Shown here one piece after another: positions 52,479 to 61,262 of a stretch of DNA of 64,000 bases (positions within the stretch are counted from its first letter, which is position 1; each line of letters starts with the position of its first letter). The stretch covers positions 2,294,001 through 2,358,000 of the forward strand of contig NZ_JAUSXB010000001.1 of assembly GCF_030823375.1 (NCBI RefSeq), given 5' to 3'. A program made the position numbers and the translations under genes. Under the pieces are notes generated by a model. That model searched no databases. It had not been told where the DNA came from and saw only the letters and a program-made list of their open reading frames with translations. The stretch is from Pseudarthrobacter siccitolerans (GTDB lineage Bacteria; Actinomycetota; Actinomycetes; Actinomycetales; Micrococcaceae).

Positions 52479-52712
52479 CAGGATCTTTCGTGGTTGACGT
52501 CGGCCTGCCGCATAGCTGCACCCCCCGGCACCGCAGCTACCGGTTCAGGTTAGCCAGCGCTCCTCATACCCTCCTAGCCCGTGCCGGGGACGTTATTGAA
52601 GAGTTACTGGATGACGGCCCCGGTGACCGGACACGCGGCGCTGACGCGCTCCTTGGACGGCCCGCCACCACATCTGCGCTAAGCTATGTTCTGCCCCTGA
52701 AACGGGGGCATC

Positions 52713-52786
52713 GCGGCTGTAGCTCAATGGTAGAGCGCTAGCTTCCCAAGCTTGATACGCGGGTTCGATTCCCGTCAGCCGCTCCA
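52713..52786 (+). tRNA. tRNA-Gly (anticodon CCC)
   Basis: A 74-nt tRNA with encoded CCA end. The acceptor GCGGCTG/CAGCCGC is perfectly paired, the D arm is GCTC-AATGGTA-GAGC, the anticodon loop TTCCCAA gives anticodon CCC (52745-52747), and the T arm GCGGG-TTCGATT-CCCGT is standard. One T-T mismatch is seen in the anticodon stem (second pair). Confidence 0.95.
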
Positions 52787-52930
52787 CTTTGTCGCCCGGG
52801 TTGCAGCACCCGGACCTCCCCCGAGTGGTCTGCGCCGCCGGGCGCGATGGGACGGCACTCCCGGGTCGTTAGGTACCGGCGTGTATGGTCAGAGGTCAGG
52901 AACCTCTTCGGTTCCGCTACAGGAGCAATC

Positions 52931-53071
52931 ATGGCTGACAAGTCCCCGCGTCAAGCAGCATCCAAAAAGTCCGGCAAGTCCATCAAGGAAAAGCGCGCAG
53001 ACAAGAAGGCCGCTTCGGCGCCGGCCAGCTCCCTGGACACCACATCCAGCAAGGCCGCCAAGAAGAAGTGA
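52931..53071 (+). CDS. Tiny lysine-rich protein
   Basis: A 46-residue very basic protein (SKKSGKSIKEKRADKKAASA, ending SSKAAKKK) with CAGGAG before the ATG. It could bind nucleic acid; no family is known to me. Its stop overlaps the next gene's GTG start (GTGA), so it is translationally coupled to the dehydrogenase. The leader has a small hairpin GGAACC-TCTTC-GGTTCC before the ribosome site. Confidence 0.75.
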   Translation: MADKSPRQAASKKSGKSIKEKRADKKAASAPASSLDTTSSKAAKKK

Positions 53072-54222
53072 CAGGCCGCGGGAACAAATTGACCTTAGGC
53101 GTCCTGGCTTCCACTCGTAAGGCCGCCGAGCGCCGGCTCCCCATCCACCCTTTGCATCTTGAGCGGATAGCACCTGAGGTGCGTCAGCACCTCATCCTTG
53201 AGCAGGGCTACGGTGAGCGTTTCGGCGTCTCAGACAACCACCTCTCCACCCTTGTGGGGAAAATGGCCAGTAAGGAAGCGCTGCTGGCGGCTGCCGACGT
53301 CGTACTCCTGCCCAAGCCGCAGCCGGCGGATCTGTCCGAACTGCGGGACGGGCAGGTCCTTTGGGGCTGGCCGCACTGCGTACAGGACCGCGCCATCACG
53401 CAATTGGCCATTGACAAGAAGCTGACCCTGATCGCCTTCGAAGCCATGAACCACTGGGCCAGTGATGGCGGTTTTGGCCTGCATGTCTTCCACAAGAACA
53501 ACGAATTGGCCGGGTATTGCTCGGTGCTGCACGCCTTGGCCCTGACGGGTTCCACCGGCGATTACGGGCGCCGCCTCAGCGCTGTGGTGATCGGCTTCGG
53601 AGCCACCGCCCGGGGTGCGGTGACCGCGCTGAATGCCCACGGGGTCCATGACGTCCAAGTCCTGACCAACCGTGGAGTGGCCGCCGTCGGCGCCCCCATC
53701 CACTCAGTGAATATCGTCCAGTTTGATCACGACGACGAAGCGCCCTTCTTGAGCCAGGTCATCACCGAGCGTGGCAGGGTGCCTCTCGCACCCTTCCTGG
53801 CCGAGAGCGACATCGTGGTCAACTGCACCTTGCAGGACCCCAATAATCCACTGACCTACCTGCAGACAGAGGATCTTGCCGCCTTCAGACCGGGCAGCCT
53901 GATCGTCGACGTGTCCTGTGACGAAGGAATGGGGTTCAGCTGGGCCAGGTCCACCACGTTCGCAGATCCAATGTTCACGGTCGGTGACCACATCAACTAC
54001 TACGCGGTGGACCACAGCCCGTCCTATCTCTGGAACTCGGCCACCTGGGAGATCAGCCAGGCTTTGCTCCCGTTCCTGGACACGGTCATGGATGGCCCGG
54101 AAGCTTGGGCGCGGAACGACACCATCGCCCGCGCCATCGAGATCCGCGATGGCGTGGTTCTAAACAAGGATGTCCTCGAGTTCCAGAAGCGGGAAGACGT
54201 GTACCCGCACGCGGCCCGGTAG
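53068..54222 (+). CDS. N5-(carboxyethyl)ornithine synthase-like / alanine dehydrogenase-family protein
   Basis: A 384-residue NAD(P)-dependent enzyme of the alanine dehydrogenase/PNT family. GVLASTRKAAERRLPIHPLHLERIAPEVRQHLILEQGYGERFG is the N-terminal substrate part, and the Rossmann part is VVIGFGATARGAVTALNAHGV. The overall order resembles N5-(carboxyethyl)ornithine synthase, which reductively joins pyruvate and an amine. The GTG start overlaps the tiny basic gene. The real substrate is not known. Confidence 0.83.
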   Translation: MTGRGNKLTLGVLASTRKAAERRLPIHPLHLERIAPEVRQHLILEQGYGERFGVSDNHLSTLVGKMASKEALLAAADVVLLPKPQPADLSELRDGQVLWGWPHCVQDRAITQLAIDKKLTLIAFEAMNHWASDGGFGLHVFHKNNELAGYCSVLHALALTGSTGDYGRRLSAVVIGFGATARGAVTALNAHGVHDVQVLTNRGVAAVGAPIHSVNIVQFDHDDEAPFLSQVITERGRVPLAPFLAESDIVVNCTLQDPNNPLTYLQTEDLAAFRPGSLIVDVSCDEGMGFSWARSTTFADPMFTVGDHINYYAVDHSPSYLWNSATWEISQALLPFLDTVMDGPEAWARNDTIARAIEIRDGVVLNKDVLEFQKREDVYPHAAR

Positions 54223-54227
54223 CCCAA

Positions 54228-55610
54228 CTACCCCGCCGTCGCCTTGCTGACGATGCACACGGGGTGGCGGCGGTCCTTGAGGCTGACCCTCAGCAGCAAC
54301 GAGCCCTTCCGGGCCAGGATGACGGCGACTGTGAGGGCCGCGAGCGCCGGGACTCCGCCGGCTACCAGCAGGGCGGCATGCGGGTTCACGTGCTCGGAAA
54401 GCCAGCCGAGCATAGGTCCGCCGATTGCCTGGCCACCGATCAGCACCATGATGTACAGGCTCATGACCCGGCCCCGGATCCTCATGTTCGAGCTCACCTG
54501 GACCAGCTGGTTGGAACCTGTCAGGAACATAAGGCACCAGAAACCGGACAGCACCATCACGGCGCCGAATACTGGCATGGACGGCGCAACGGCCGCGAGG
54601 CAGAGCATCACTCCGTACATCCCGGCACAGAACACCACGGAACGGAGCCTCAGCTGCCTCCGGCGGGTGGATGCCACCGCTCCTGCCAAGGCGCCGAGGG
54701 CGACGAGGGCGTTCAGCAGGCCGTAGCCTCCAGCTCCAACGTCGAAGACGTGGTCGGCAAAGGCGGCCAGCACCACGGGCAGGCTCATCGCGAAGACCGC
54801 GATGAATCCCGCCATCAGCCACGGCCAGTAGATGGTGGGCTTACTGAGGGCGTAGCTCAGGCCTTCGCGAAGCATCCCCTTGCTCTTGGGTGCGGGGGCA
54901 CTGACGAACAGCTGGTCCTTCCGCAGGATCAGGAGCATGGCCACCGTGGAGCAGCAGGCAAAGGCGTTGCCGGCGAAGGCCCACCCTGCGCCAACCGCGG
55001 TAAGCATCCAGCCGGCGAGGGCAGGACCGATCAGGCCTCCCAGCTGGAAGGTTGTGGAGTTGACGCTGATTGCGTTGCGCAGGTACTTCGGTCCCACCAG
55101 TTCGTTGACGAAAACCTGCCGCGCCGGCTGGTCCAGCACGGTGACCAGGCCAAGGACCAGTGCGATGACGTAGACGTGCCAGACCTCGATCGCTCCTGTC
55201 AAAGCAAGGGTGGCGAGGGCCGCGGCCAGGAGAGCTGCCATGCTTTGGCACAGGATGAGGATCTTGCGCTTGGCGAAACGGTCCGCGATCATGCCGCCCC
55301 ACGGTCCCAGCAGGAGGCTGGGAAGGAACTGCAACGCCACGGTGAAGCCCACGGCGGTCACGGATCCGGAAAGCTGCAGGACCATCCAGTCCTGGGAAAT
55401 ACGTTGCATCCAGATGGCGATGACGGCGATGAAGTGCCCGATCGCGAAGATCCGGAAATTGGGGACCTTCAGCGAGATGAACGTGTGCTTCCACGGAAGG
55501 CGTTCAGGGACGACGGCGAGGGGCTGGGTCTGGTGGTCCGGCGGTGCCGAGCTGGCTGAGTCGATAACGGGCTGGGTGACGGTTGCCGATGACGGCGGTG
55601 GGGGTGCCAC
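54228..55610 (-). CDS. MFS transporter (MFS_3/EntS-like)
   Basis: A transporter of about 460 residues with some 12 helices. FAIGHFIAVIAIWMQRISQDWMVLQLSGSVTAVGFTVALQFLPSLLLGPWGGMIADRFAKRKILI is the N-terminal block and the group resembles enterobactin-type or transmembrane-effector MFS proteins. GTG 55610 has GAGG upstream. The frame stays open to 55733, so the start is uncertain. It is divergent from a LysR gene with a palindrome between them. Confidence 0.88.
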   Translation of the reverse strand: MAPPPPSSATVTQPVIDSASSAPPDHQTQPLAVVPERLPWKHTFISLKVPNFRIFAIGHFIAVIAIWMQRISQDWMVLQLSGSVTAVGFTVALQFLPSLLLGPWGGMIADRFAKRKILILCQSMAALLAAALATLALTGAIEVWHVYVIALVLGLVTVLDQPARQVFVNELVGPKYLRNAISVNSTTFQLGGLIGPALAGWMLTAVGAGWAFAGNAFACCSTVAMLLILRKDQLFVSAPAPKSKGMLREGLSYALSKPTIYWPWLMAGFIAVFAMSLPVVLAAFADHVFDVGAGGYGLLNALVALGALAGAVASTRRRQLRLRSVVFCAGMYGVMLCLAAVAPSMPVFGAVMVLSGFWCLMFLTGSNQLVQVSSNMRIRGRVMSLYIMVLIGGQAIGGPMLGWLSEHVNPHAALLVAGGVPALAALTVAVILARKGSLLLRVSLKDRRHPVCIVSKATAG

Positions 55611-55701
55611 AGGTGTGTCCTCAAATTGCGGTCGGTCCGGGATGTCGTTAACGCTAGGCTGGGACCTAGGATTATGGAGGCGTATTGTCCCTATAACTCG
55701 T

Positions 55702-55716
55702 ATTGCGAACTGCAAT
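55702..55716. promoter_or_regulatory. LysR box
   Basis: ATTGC-N5-GCAAT (55702-55716) is a perfect dyad of the T-N11-A form. It lies about 38 nt before the LysR start and upstream of the MFS gene, the usual place for a LysR site controlling both. Confidence 0.75.
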
Positions 55717-55753
55717 GCCAATGACATCCGCACTCATGCCAATGGAGTCCAAA

Positions 55754-56608
55754 GTGTTCGAACCAGCCCAGCTGCGCTCCTTCCTGGCGGTGGCCGAAAC
55801 GCTTAGCTTCACCAAGGCAGCTGAGCGGCTGGGCCTGGCCCAACCTACCGTCAGCCAGCACGTCCGCAAGCTGGAGACGGCGGCAAAGCGGGTGCTTATC
55901 ACCAGGGACACGCGGGACGTGCGCCTCACGGACAATGGCGATGCGATGGCAGGGTTTGCCCGGAACATCCTGTCGGCCCACGACGCTGCTGCCCGGTACT
56001 TCTCAGGTTCCGCGATGCGGGGCAGGCTGCGTTTCGGGACGGCGGATGACCTCGCCATCACCGGCCTGCCGCGGATCCTTCGCGAATTCCGGCAGATCTA
56101 TCCGCAGATCAACCTCGAACTGACAGTGGGCCAGAGTGACCAGCTCTACAAGAAACTCAATGCAGGCCAGCTGGACCTGGTGTTTGTGAAGTGGGTGGCC
56201 GGCGCCAAGGACGGCACCGTGGTGCAGCATGACTCATTCTCCTGGGTGGGGCAGGAACAGACTGTGCTTGAGCCCGGTGCGCCGGTCCCGTTGATTGCCT
56301 ATCCCTCACCCAGCTTGAGCCGGAAGCTGGCCATTGACGCTCTCGAGTCCCACGGCAGGACCTGGCGTATCACCTGCACCACGCGCCAGATCAGCGGCGT
56401 GCTGGCTGCGGTCCGCGCGGGAATCGGGGTGGCGGTCATGCCGTCGTCGCTGGTGCCCGAGGACCTGAAGATCATCACGCGCCGCTTTGACCTGCCGGCA
56501 GTGGGCGACGTGGACTTCACGCTGATCCGCAACCCGTTGGCCAACTCCGAGGTCATCGACGCCCTGACGCAGTCCATTGTGGGCAGGACCATCAACCGGC
56601 CGGCGTAG
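55754..56608 (+). CDS. LysR-family regulator
   Basis: A 284-residue LysR regulator. The winged helix is FEPAQLRSFLAVAETLSFTKAAERLGLAQPTVSQHVRKLETAAKRVL at the N-terminus; the effector domain follows. GTG 55754 is chosen because GGAG lies 5 nt upstream and the family start is MFEPAQL; ATG 55742 and 55703 are also in frame. It probably controls the divergent MFS exporter. The effector is unknown. Confidence 0.9.
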   Translation: MFEPAQLRSFLAVAETLSFTKAAERLGLAQPTVSQHVRKLETAAKRVLITRDTRDVRLTDNGDAMAGFARNILSAHDAAARYFSGSAMRGRLRFGTADDLAITGLPRILREFRQIYPQINLELTVGQSDQLYKKLNAGQLDLVFVKWVAGAKDGTVVQHDSFSWVGQEQTVLEPGAPVPLIAYPSPSLSRKLAIDALESHGRTWRITCTTRQISGVLAAVRAGIGVAVMPSSLVPEDLKIITRRFDLPAVGDVDFTLIRNPLANSEVIDALTQSIVGRTINRPA

Positions 56609-57090
56609 GACCAAGGTGCCTCCGGGCAAGTAGCCCGGGCAGAAGCACGGGGGCCGGCGACCTCTCGCGTGAAGCCTTTGTGGCCGACGCCGTCCAGCGG
56701 CACCGAATATGCAGCCCGGGGAATTCTTCAGATTCCGGCTGTTGCCTTCCGGCCTCGGTGGTTTATGGCGAAGAAGGAATGTTTCCCGAGGATGAGAAAA
56801 GGACTTTCGTGCTGTTTAGCCCGGGCGCCCCGCCGGGTAGACCTGCCAGAAGCATCACACGACACCCACCTCAACGGATTCGGACTTTGGGTAGCGGCGC
56901 TGGGCACCTTCCTGTGCAGCCCGTGCTTGCAGCTGTAAGTAGCCACCGGGTACTGCCGTGTGCTCATTTCCATTGATCAGTGAAGGCCGCATAATCTATG
57001 CTGGTTTTCCCATGGTCAAGCAGATGGCCGGTTCACTAACACGAGCACGCTCCTGCGTGCCAGGTTTCACGTGCTCGGGACAGGCAGCCA
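56609..57090. other. Intergenic stretch with no convincing gene
   Basis: About 480 bases without a gene I would accept. It is less GC-rich in the middle than its surroundings. One short frame (56764-56938, Cys-rich) lacks a ribosome site and family features. The bases near 57040-57065 hold a small hairpin (GAGCACGC with GCGTGC). It could hold a small RNA, but I see no known one. Confidence 0.55.
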
Positions 57091-57408
57091 ATGACGACAG
57101 CCCGGAACACCCATCTCAGCTCCACGCACGCGCGCCCGCATAATGCGGCGCGTCCACCGGCCACCCGCAGCTCCACACTCGGCGCCGGCATCGCCACCAC
57201 GGATACCGGATACGTGGGCAAGCCTACCTGCGACAAATGCCGCACCGACGAATTTGTCTACCTCGAGTCCTACATTCCGCCGACGTACCGGCGGGACGGC
57301 AGCGTGGCCACGTTGGGGGAAGTGGCCTACACCTGCACGCACTGCGAACAGTTCTCCGCCCACAGCGTTCCCGTGACCTGGGCACCCCCGGGGTGGTACC
57401 TGGGCTGA
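57091..57408 (+). CDS. Zinc-ribbon-like small protein
   Basis: A 105-residue protein. The first 40 residues are Ala/Thr/Pro-rich. The rest has two CxxC pairs, CDKC and CTHC, about 35 residues apart around YIPPTYRRDGSVATLGEVAYT, forming a likely zinc ribbon. No family name is known to me. ATG 57091 has no clear ribosome site. A convergent terminator follows. Confidence 0.75.
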   Translation: MTTARNTHLSSTHARPHNAARPPATRSSTLGAGIATTDTGYVGKPTCDKCRTDEFVYLESYIPPTYRRDGSVATLGEVAYTCTHCEQFSAHSVPVTWAPPGWYLG

Positions 57409-57421
57409 CGCGCGCAAGACG

Positions 57422-57477
57422 AGGTCCGGTGGTTGAGCTCCTCGAAACCCAGGTTTCGACGCTCAACCACCGGACCT
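57422..57477. terminator. Bidirectional terminator hairpin between convergent genes
   Basis: Perfect 16-bp arms 57422-57437 and 57462-57477 surround a second, perfect 8-bp hairpin (57442-57449 with 57452-57459, TCGAAACC/GGTTTCGA). It lies 14 nt after the zinc-ribbon gene and 24 nt before the putA stop. No long T-run follows. Confidence 0.75.
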
Positions 57478-57500
57478 TCCTTTATGCCCTCACGTAATGA

Positions 57501-60500
57501 CTAGATCAGGGCGTCCGAGAGGTGGTTCGGTGTGCCGAACCGGTGGGCTGTGATGCTGACAGCCTGCTCATGCAGGAACGGCAGCAGCTCAACGCGTCCG
57601 GCCTCCGTGACGGGGTGGGCGTAGACGGCCAGGTCGGGACGCCCGCCCGTGGCCTTCGCCAAAGCAGCGGCGTCCCCGCCGATGAGGCGGATCCGTGCCC
57701 CGGACAGCTTCCCTGCCGAAGCGAGGCGTTCCGCAGAAGCCAGCCACCCGGCGTCGGTCTCTACCGTCACCTCGATGTCCAGCGCGGTAAGCACCGGGCG
57801 CAGCTGGGCAGGAGGTTCGACGGCGGAGGATACCGTCAGTGCCGAACCCGCCAGGACCCCGGCTGCCACAGTCCGGACCAGGTGCGCCAGCGGCGCACCT
57901 TCGGAAAGACGCACGGTGACGGGCAGGCTCCGGTAGCGGAAGATGTTGCGTTCCGCGCTGAGTCCGGAGATGTCTTTGGCGGTGCCGAACTCCTCAGCCC
58001 AGGCTTCGGCGTCGGACGCCAGGGCGCGCTGCACTGACGCAAGCTCGCCCGGCTGCAGGGCGGTCCCGGCGGCGTTGATGATACGGCGGACCCCCGGGTG
58101 GGTAACAGGGGCGTCCGCGGCGCTGGCCGCCGGGGTCCAATCGCCCAGGCCAGCCAGGTAGTTGGGTCCTCCGGCCTTGGTGCCGGCGCCGACGGCCGAC
58201 TTCTTCCACCCGCCGAACGGCTGGCGCTGCACGATGGCACCGGTAATGCCGCGGTTCACGTAAAGGTTTCCGGCCTGGATCGTGTCCAGCCAGACCCCGA
58301 GCTCTTTCGAGTTCAGGGAGTGCAGTCCCGCGGTGAGGCCGTACTCGATCTGGTTCTGCATGGCGATGGCCTCTTCGAGCGTGTCAGCGGTCATCACTCC
58401 AAGCACCGGGCCGAAGAACTCGGTCAGGTGGAAGTAGGATCCCCGCTTGACGCCATGGCGTACGCCCGGGCTCCAGAGCCGGCCGGTGTTGTCCAGCTTC
58501 TTGGGTTCAACCGCCCAGTTTTCGCCTTCGCCGAGGGTGGTGAGGGCGTTGAGGAGCTTGCCGTTGGCGGGCTCGATGATCGGGCCCATCTGGCTGGTGG
58601 GATCCTCGGGGTAGCCCACCTTCAGCGAGGTGACGGCGTCAATCAGCTGGTTGTGGAACCGCTTGGACTTGGCCACCGAACCCACCAGGATCACCAGTGA
58701 GGCGGCAGAGCACTTCTGGCCGGCGTGGCCGAACGCGGAGTAGGCCACGTCCTTGGCTGCCAGGTCCAGGTCGGCGCTGGGGGTGACGATGATGGCGTTC
58801 TTGCCGCTGGTTTCGGCCAGGAGCGGCAGGTCCTGCCGGAAGGAGCGGAACAGCTCGGCGGTTTCGTAGCCGCCGGTGAGGATCACCCGGTCAACGGATG
58901 GGTGGGAGATGAGCTGCTTGCCGAGTTCCCGTTCGCCGAGCTGCACCATGGTCAGCACGTCGCGGGGCACACCGGCCTCCCAGAGTGCTTCCACCATCAC
59001 GGCGCCGCTGCGGGCGGCCTGCTTGGCGGGCTTGATCACGACGGCGGAGCCGGCGGCAAGTGCCGCGAGCGTGGAGCCGGCCGGAATGGCCACCGGGAAG
59101 TTCCATGGCGGGGTGACCACGGTGAGGTTCGCAGGGACGAACGTGGCGCCGTCCACCTCGTCCAGTTTCCGCGCGGACTCCGCGTAGTAGTGGGCAAAGT
59201 CCACTGCTTCGCTGACCTCGGGGTCGCCCTGGTCAATGGTCTTGCCGGTCTCGCTGGCCATGACCTCGAGCAGGTCCGCGCGGCGGGCTTCCAGGACGTC
59301 GCCGGCACGGTGCAGGATCCCGGCGCGCTCCGCGCCGGAGAGTTCGCCCCAGGCCTTGCCCTTTTCCACTGCGGTGGCGATGACCCTGTTGAGGGTGGCC
59401 TCATCCTTGATGGAAGCTGCAGCGACGGAAGCGTTGCCCAGGGTGGAGGACGGGACTCGTTCCAGGATGGCGCGGCCCCAGCGGCGGTTTTCGGGCAGGG
59501 ACGGGTCGGTGTCCGGGGTGTTCTCAAAGCCCGTGTGCGGCATCGGGACGGGCGGGAGGCTGCGGTCCTGCTGCCGGTTGGCCGGCGGAACGCTGTTGTC
59601 CAATGCTGCCAGGGAGGCGAGGAAGCGCTGCTTCTCACGCTCGAACAGGGCTTCGTTTTCACTGAGTTCGAACACCGCGGACATGAAGTTGTCCTGGCTG
59701 GCGCCCTCTTCGAGGCGGCGGATCAGGTAGGCGATGGCGACGTCGAACTCGGCCGGGTGCACTACCGGGGTGTAGAGCAGCAGCGAGCCGACGTCCTTCT
59801 TGACGGCTTCGGCCTGGCCCTGGGCCATGCCCAGCAGCATCTCGAACTCGATGCCCGCTTCAACGCCGCGCTGCCTGGCCAGGAGCCAGGCGAAGGCGAT
59901 GTCGAACAGGTTGTGGCCGGCGACGCCGATCCGGATGTTCTTGATCCGCTCCGGGTGCAGGGAGTAGTTGATGACACTCTTGTAGCTGGTGTCAGAGTCC
60001 TGTTTGCTGCCCCAGGTTGCCAGCGGCCAGTCGTGCAGGGAGGCTTCCACCTGCTCCATGGGCAGGTTGGCGCCCTTGACCACGCGGACCTTGATGGCGG
60101 CGCCGCCGTTGGCCCGGCGCCCGGCGGCCCAGTCCTGCAGGCGGATCATGGCGGAGAGTGCGTCGGGGAGGTAGGCCTGGAGCACAATGCCGGCTTCGAG
60201 GTCCTTGAACTCGGGCTTGTCCAGGATCCGGGTGAAGACCGCGATGGTCATGTCCAGGTCCTTGTACTCCTCCATGTCCAGGTTGATGAACTTGGCCTTC
60301 CCGCCGTCCCGGGCAAAGGAAGCCGCGCGCTGGAACAGCGGCGTGAGCTTCTCGACGACGTGTTCCACGGCTTCGTCGAAGGCCCAGGCGGAGTGCGGGG
60401 CGACGGTGGAGGAGACCTTGATGGAGACGTAGTCGACGTCGGGACGGGCCAGGAGGGTATGCGTCCCTTCGAGCCGGCGGGCGGCCTCGTGCTCGCCGAG

Positions 60501-61007
60501 CACCGCTTCGCCGAGGAGGTTGACGTTGAGCTTGATGCCGTCCTTGCGGATCTTGGCGATGGCCGGACCCAGCTTGGCGTCGGTGGCGTCCACGATCAGG
60601 TGGCCCACCATCTCGCGCAGGACCTTGCGGGCGACGGGGATGACCACCTGCGGCAGGACCGGGGCCATGGTGCCGCCCAGCTGCACGGCGCGGCGCATAT
60701 ACCAGGGCAGGAAGGCCGGAACTTTGGGTGCGAGTGCTGCCAGGTTGCGGGCGGCGACGTTCAGGTCCTCGGGACGGACCACGCCGTCCACGAAACCAAC
60801 AGTGAACTCCAGGCCGTTGGGGTCCTTCAGGACGCCCGCGAGCTGCTGGGCGGAGGCGTCCACAGGGACCTTGGACGCCTCGGTCAGCCAGTGGCGGACC
60901 AGTGCGACGGCTTCGGTGGCCAGGGCGTTCGCCTGCGGCACATCAACGTCAACGGTCTGCGGCGCGATGCCGGCGGCGACTGCCGGCTCCATTGCAATGT
61001 GGGTCAT
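57501..61007 (-). CDS. putA: PutA: proline dehydrogenase / pyrroline-5-carboxylate dehydrogenase
   Basis: A bifunctional enzyme of 1168 residues that turns proline into glutamate. The N-terminal half is proline dehydrogenase (FAD); the second half is a P5C dehydrogenase with the active Glu in LLAETSGKNA and Cys in GHAGQKCSA. The C-terminal 150 residues resemble a second, degenerate ALDH-fold domain. No N-terminal DNA-binding RHH domain is present, so it is not a self-repressor of the E. coli type. ATG 61007 is preferred; the frame extends to 61097. The promoter region has the motif shared with the APC permease. Confidence 0.94.
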   Translation of the reverse strand: MTHIAMEPAVAAGIAPQTVDVDVPQANALATEAVALVRHWLTEASKVPVDASAQQLAGVLKDPNGLEFTVGFVDGVVRPEDLNVAARNLAALAPKVPAFLPWYMRRAVQLGGTMAPVLPQVVIPVARKVLREMVGHLIVDATDAKLGPAIAKIRKDGIKLNVNLLGEAVLGEHEAARRLEGTHTLLARPDVDYVSIKVSSTVAPHSAWAFDEAVEHVVEKLTPLFQRAASFARDGGKAKFINLDMEEYKDLDMTIAVFTRILDKPEFKDLEAGIVLQAYLPDALSAMIRLQDWAAGRRANGGAAIKVRVVKGANLPMEQVEASLHDWPLATWGSKQDSDTSYKSVINYSLHPERIKNIRIGVAGHNLFDIAFAWLLARQRGVEAGIEFEMLLGMAQGQAEAVKKDVGSLLLYTPVVHPAEFDVAIAYLIRRLEEGASQDNFMSAVFELSENEALFEREKQRFLASLAALDNSVPPANRQQDRSLPPVPMPHTGFENTPDTDPSLPENRRWGRAILERVPSSTLGNASVAAASIKDEATLNRVIATAVEKGKAWGELSGAERAGILHRAGDVLEARRADLLEVMASETGKTIDQGDPEVSEAVDFAHYYAESARKLDEVDGATFVPANLTVVTPPWNFPVAIPAGSTLAALAAGSAVVIKPAKQAARSGAVMVEALWEAGVPRDVLTMVQLGERELGKQLISHPSVDRVILTGGYETAELFRSFRQDLPLLAETSGKNAIIVTPSADLDLAAKDVAYSAFGHAGQKCSAASLVILVGSVAKSKRFHNQLIDAVTSLKVGYPEDPTSQMGPIIEPANGKLLNALTTLGEGENWAVEPKKLDNTGRLWSPGVRHGVKRGSYFHLTEFFGPVLGVMTADTLEEAIAMQNQIEYGLTAGLHSLNSKELGVWLDTIQAGNLYVNRGITGAIVQRQPFGGWKKSAVGAGTKAGGPNYLAGLGDWTPAASAADAPVTHPGVRRIINAAGTALQPGELASVQRALASDAEAWAEEFGTAKDISGLSAERNIFRYRSLPVTVRLSEGAPLAHLVRTVAAGVLAGSALTVSSAVEPPAQLRPVLTALDIEVTVETDAGWLASAERLASAGKLSGARIRLIGGDAAALAKATGGRPDLAVYAHPVTEAGRVELLPFLHEQAVSITAHRFGTPNHLSDALI

Positions 61008-61070
61008 GGTTTTCCCGATCTTTCTTGCTGTGGCAGGAGGTCTTTCCACCAGTATGAGCTTCTCCTCACA

Positions 61071-61099
61071 TAAGATAAAGCGATCTTTTCTAAGCAATA
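61071..61099 (-). promoter_or_regulatory. Motif shared with the APC permease (putA copy)
   Basis: The 29 bases from 61071 match those at 62823-62851 upstream of the APC permease at about 21 positions, with the core AGATAAAGNGA and then TTCTAA. Both are about 65-100 nt upstream of a minus-strand start. The LysR gene beside the permease is the likely binder. Confidence 0.7.
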
Positions 61100-61111
61100 C
61101 AGGTTAGAAAA
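61086..61111. promoter_or_regulatory. TTTTCTAA inverted repeat upstream of putA
   Basis: TTTTCTAA (61086-61093) and TTAGAAAA (61104-61111) are perfect 8-bp arms with a 10-nt spacer. It overlaps the motif at 61071-61099 and may be the dyad through which the regulator binds. Confidence 0.65.
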
Positions 61112-61152
61112 ACCAACGCTTTGATCATCGCCTCCCGCACCCGCCAGCCCCC

Positions 61153-61255
61153 GACGCTCTCTCACTTAACGCGGGAAAAACGGAAACGCTCTATCACCAT
61201 CCACAGGAAGGTGATAGAGCGTCCGGGTTTAAGCGACGTTAAGTGAGAGAGCGTC
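61153..61255. repeat. Nested palindrome between permease and putA
   Basis: Outer perfect 19-bp arms 61153-61171 and 61237-61255, with inner 13-bp arms 61186-61198 and 61210-61222. The two arms are related in sequence (both contain GCTCT followed by C/A and end at ACG-like tails). It lies just after the permease stop on the minus strand and probably serves as its terminator, insulating putA. The double structure also resembles a dispersed palindromic repeat. Confidence 0.75.
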
Positions 61256-61262
61256 CCGGGGG

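Noticed and set aside
56680..56976. Possible small gene in the gap after the LysR gene
   Set aside because: No proper ribosome site at a useful distance, no family features, and codon choice unlike its neighbours. Left as non-coding.
58725..61073. Very long open frame on the plus strand opposite putA (782 codons)
   Set aside because: It is antisense to a gene with clear catalytic motifs. High GC with GC-rich third positions leaves such frames open. The translation has no family features and no ribosome site.
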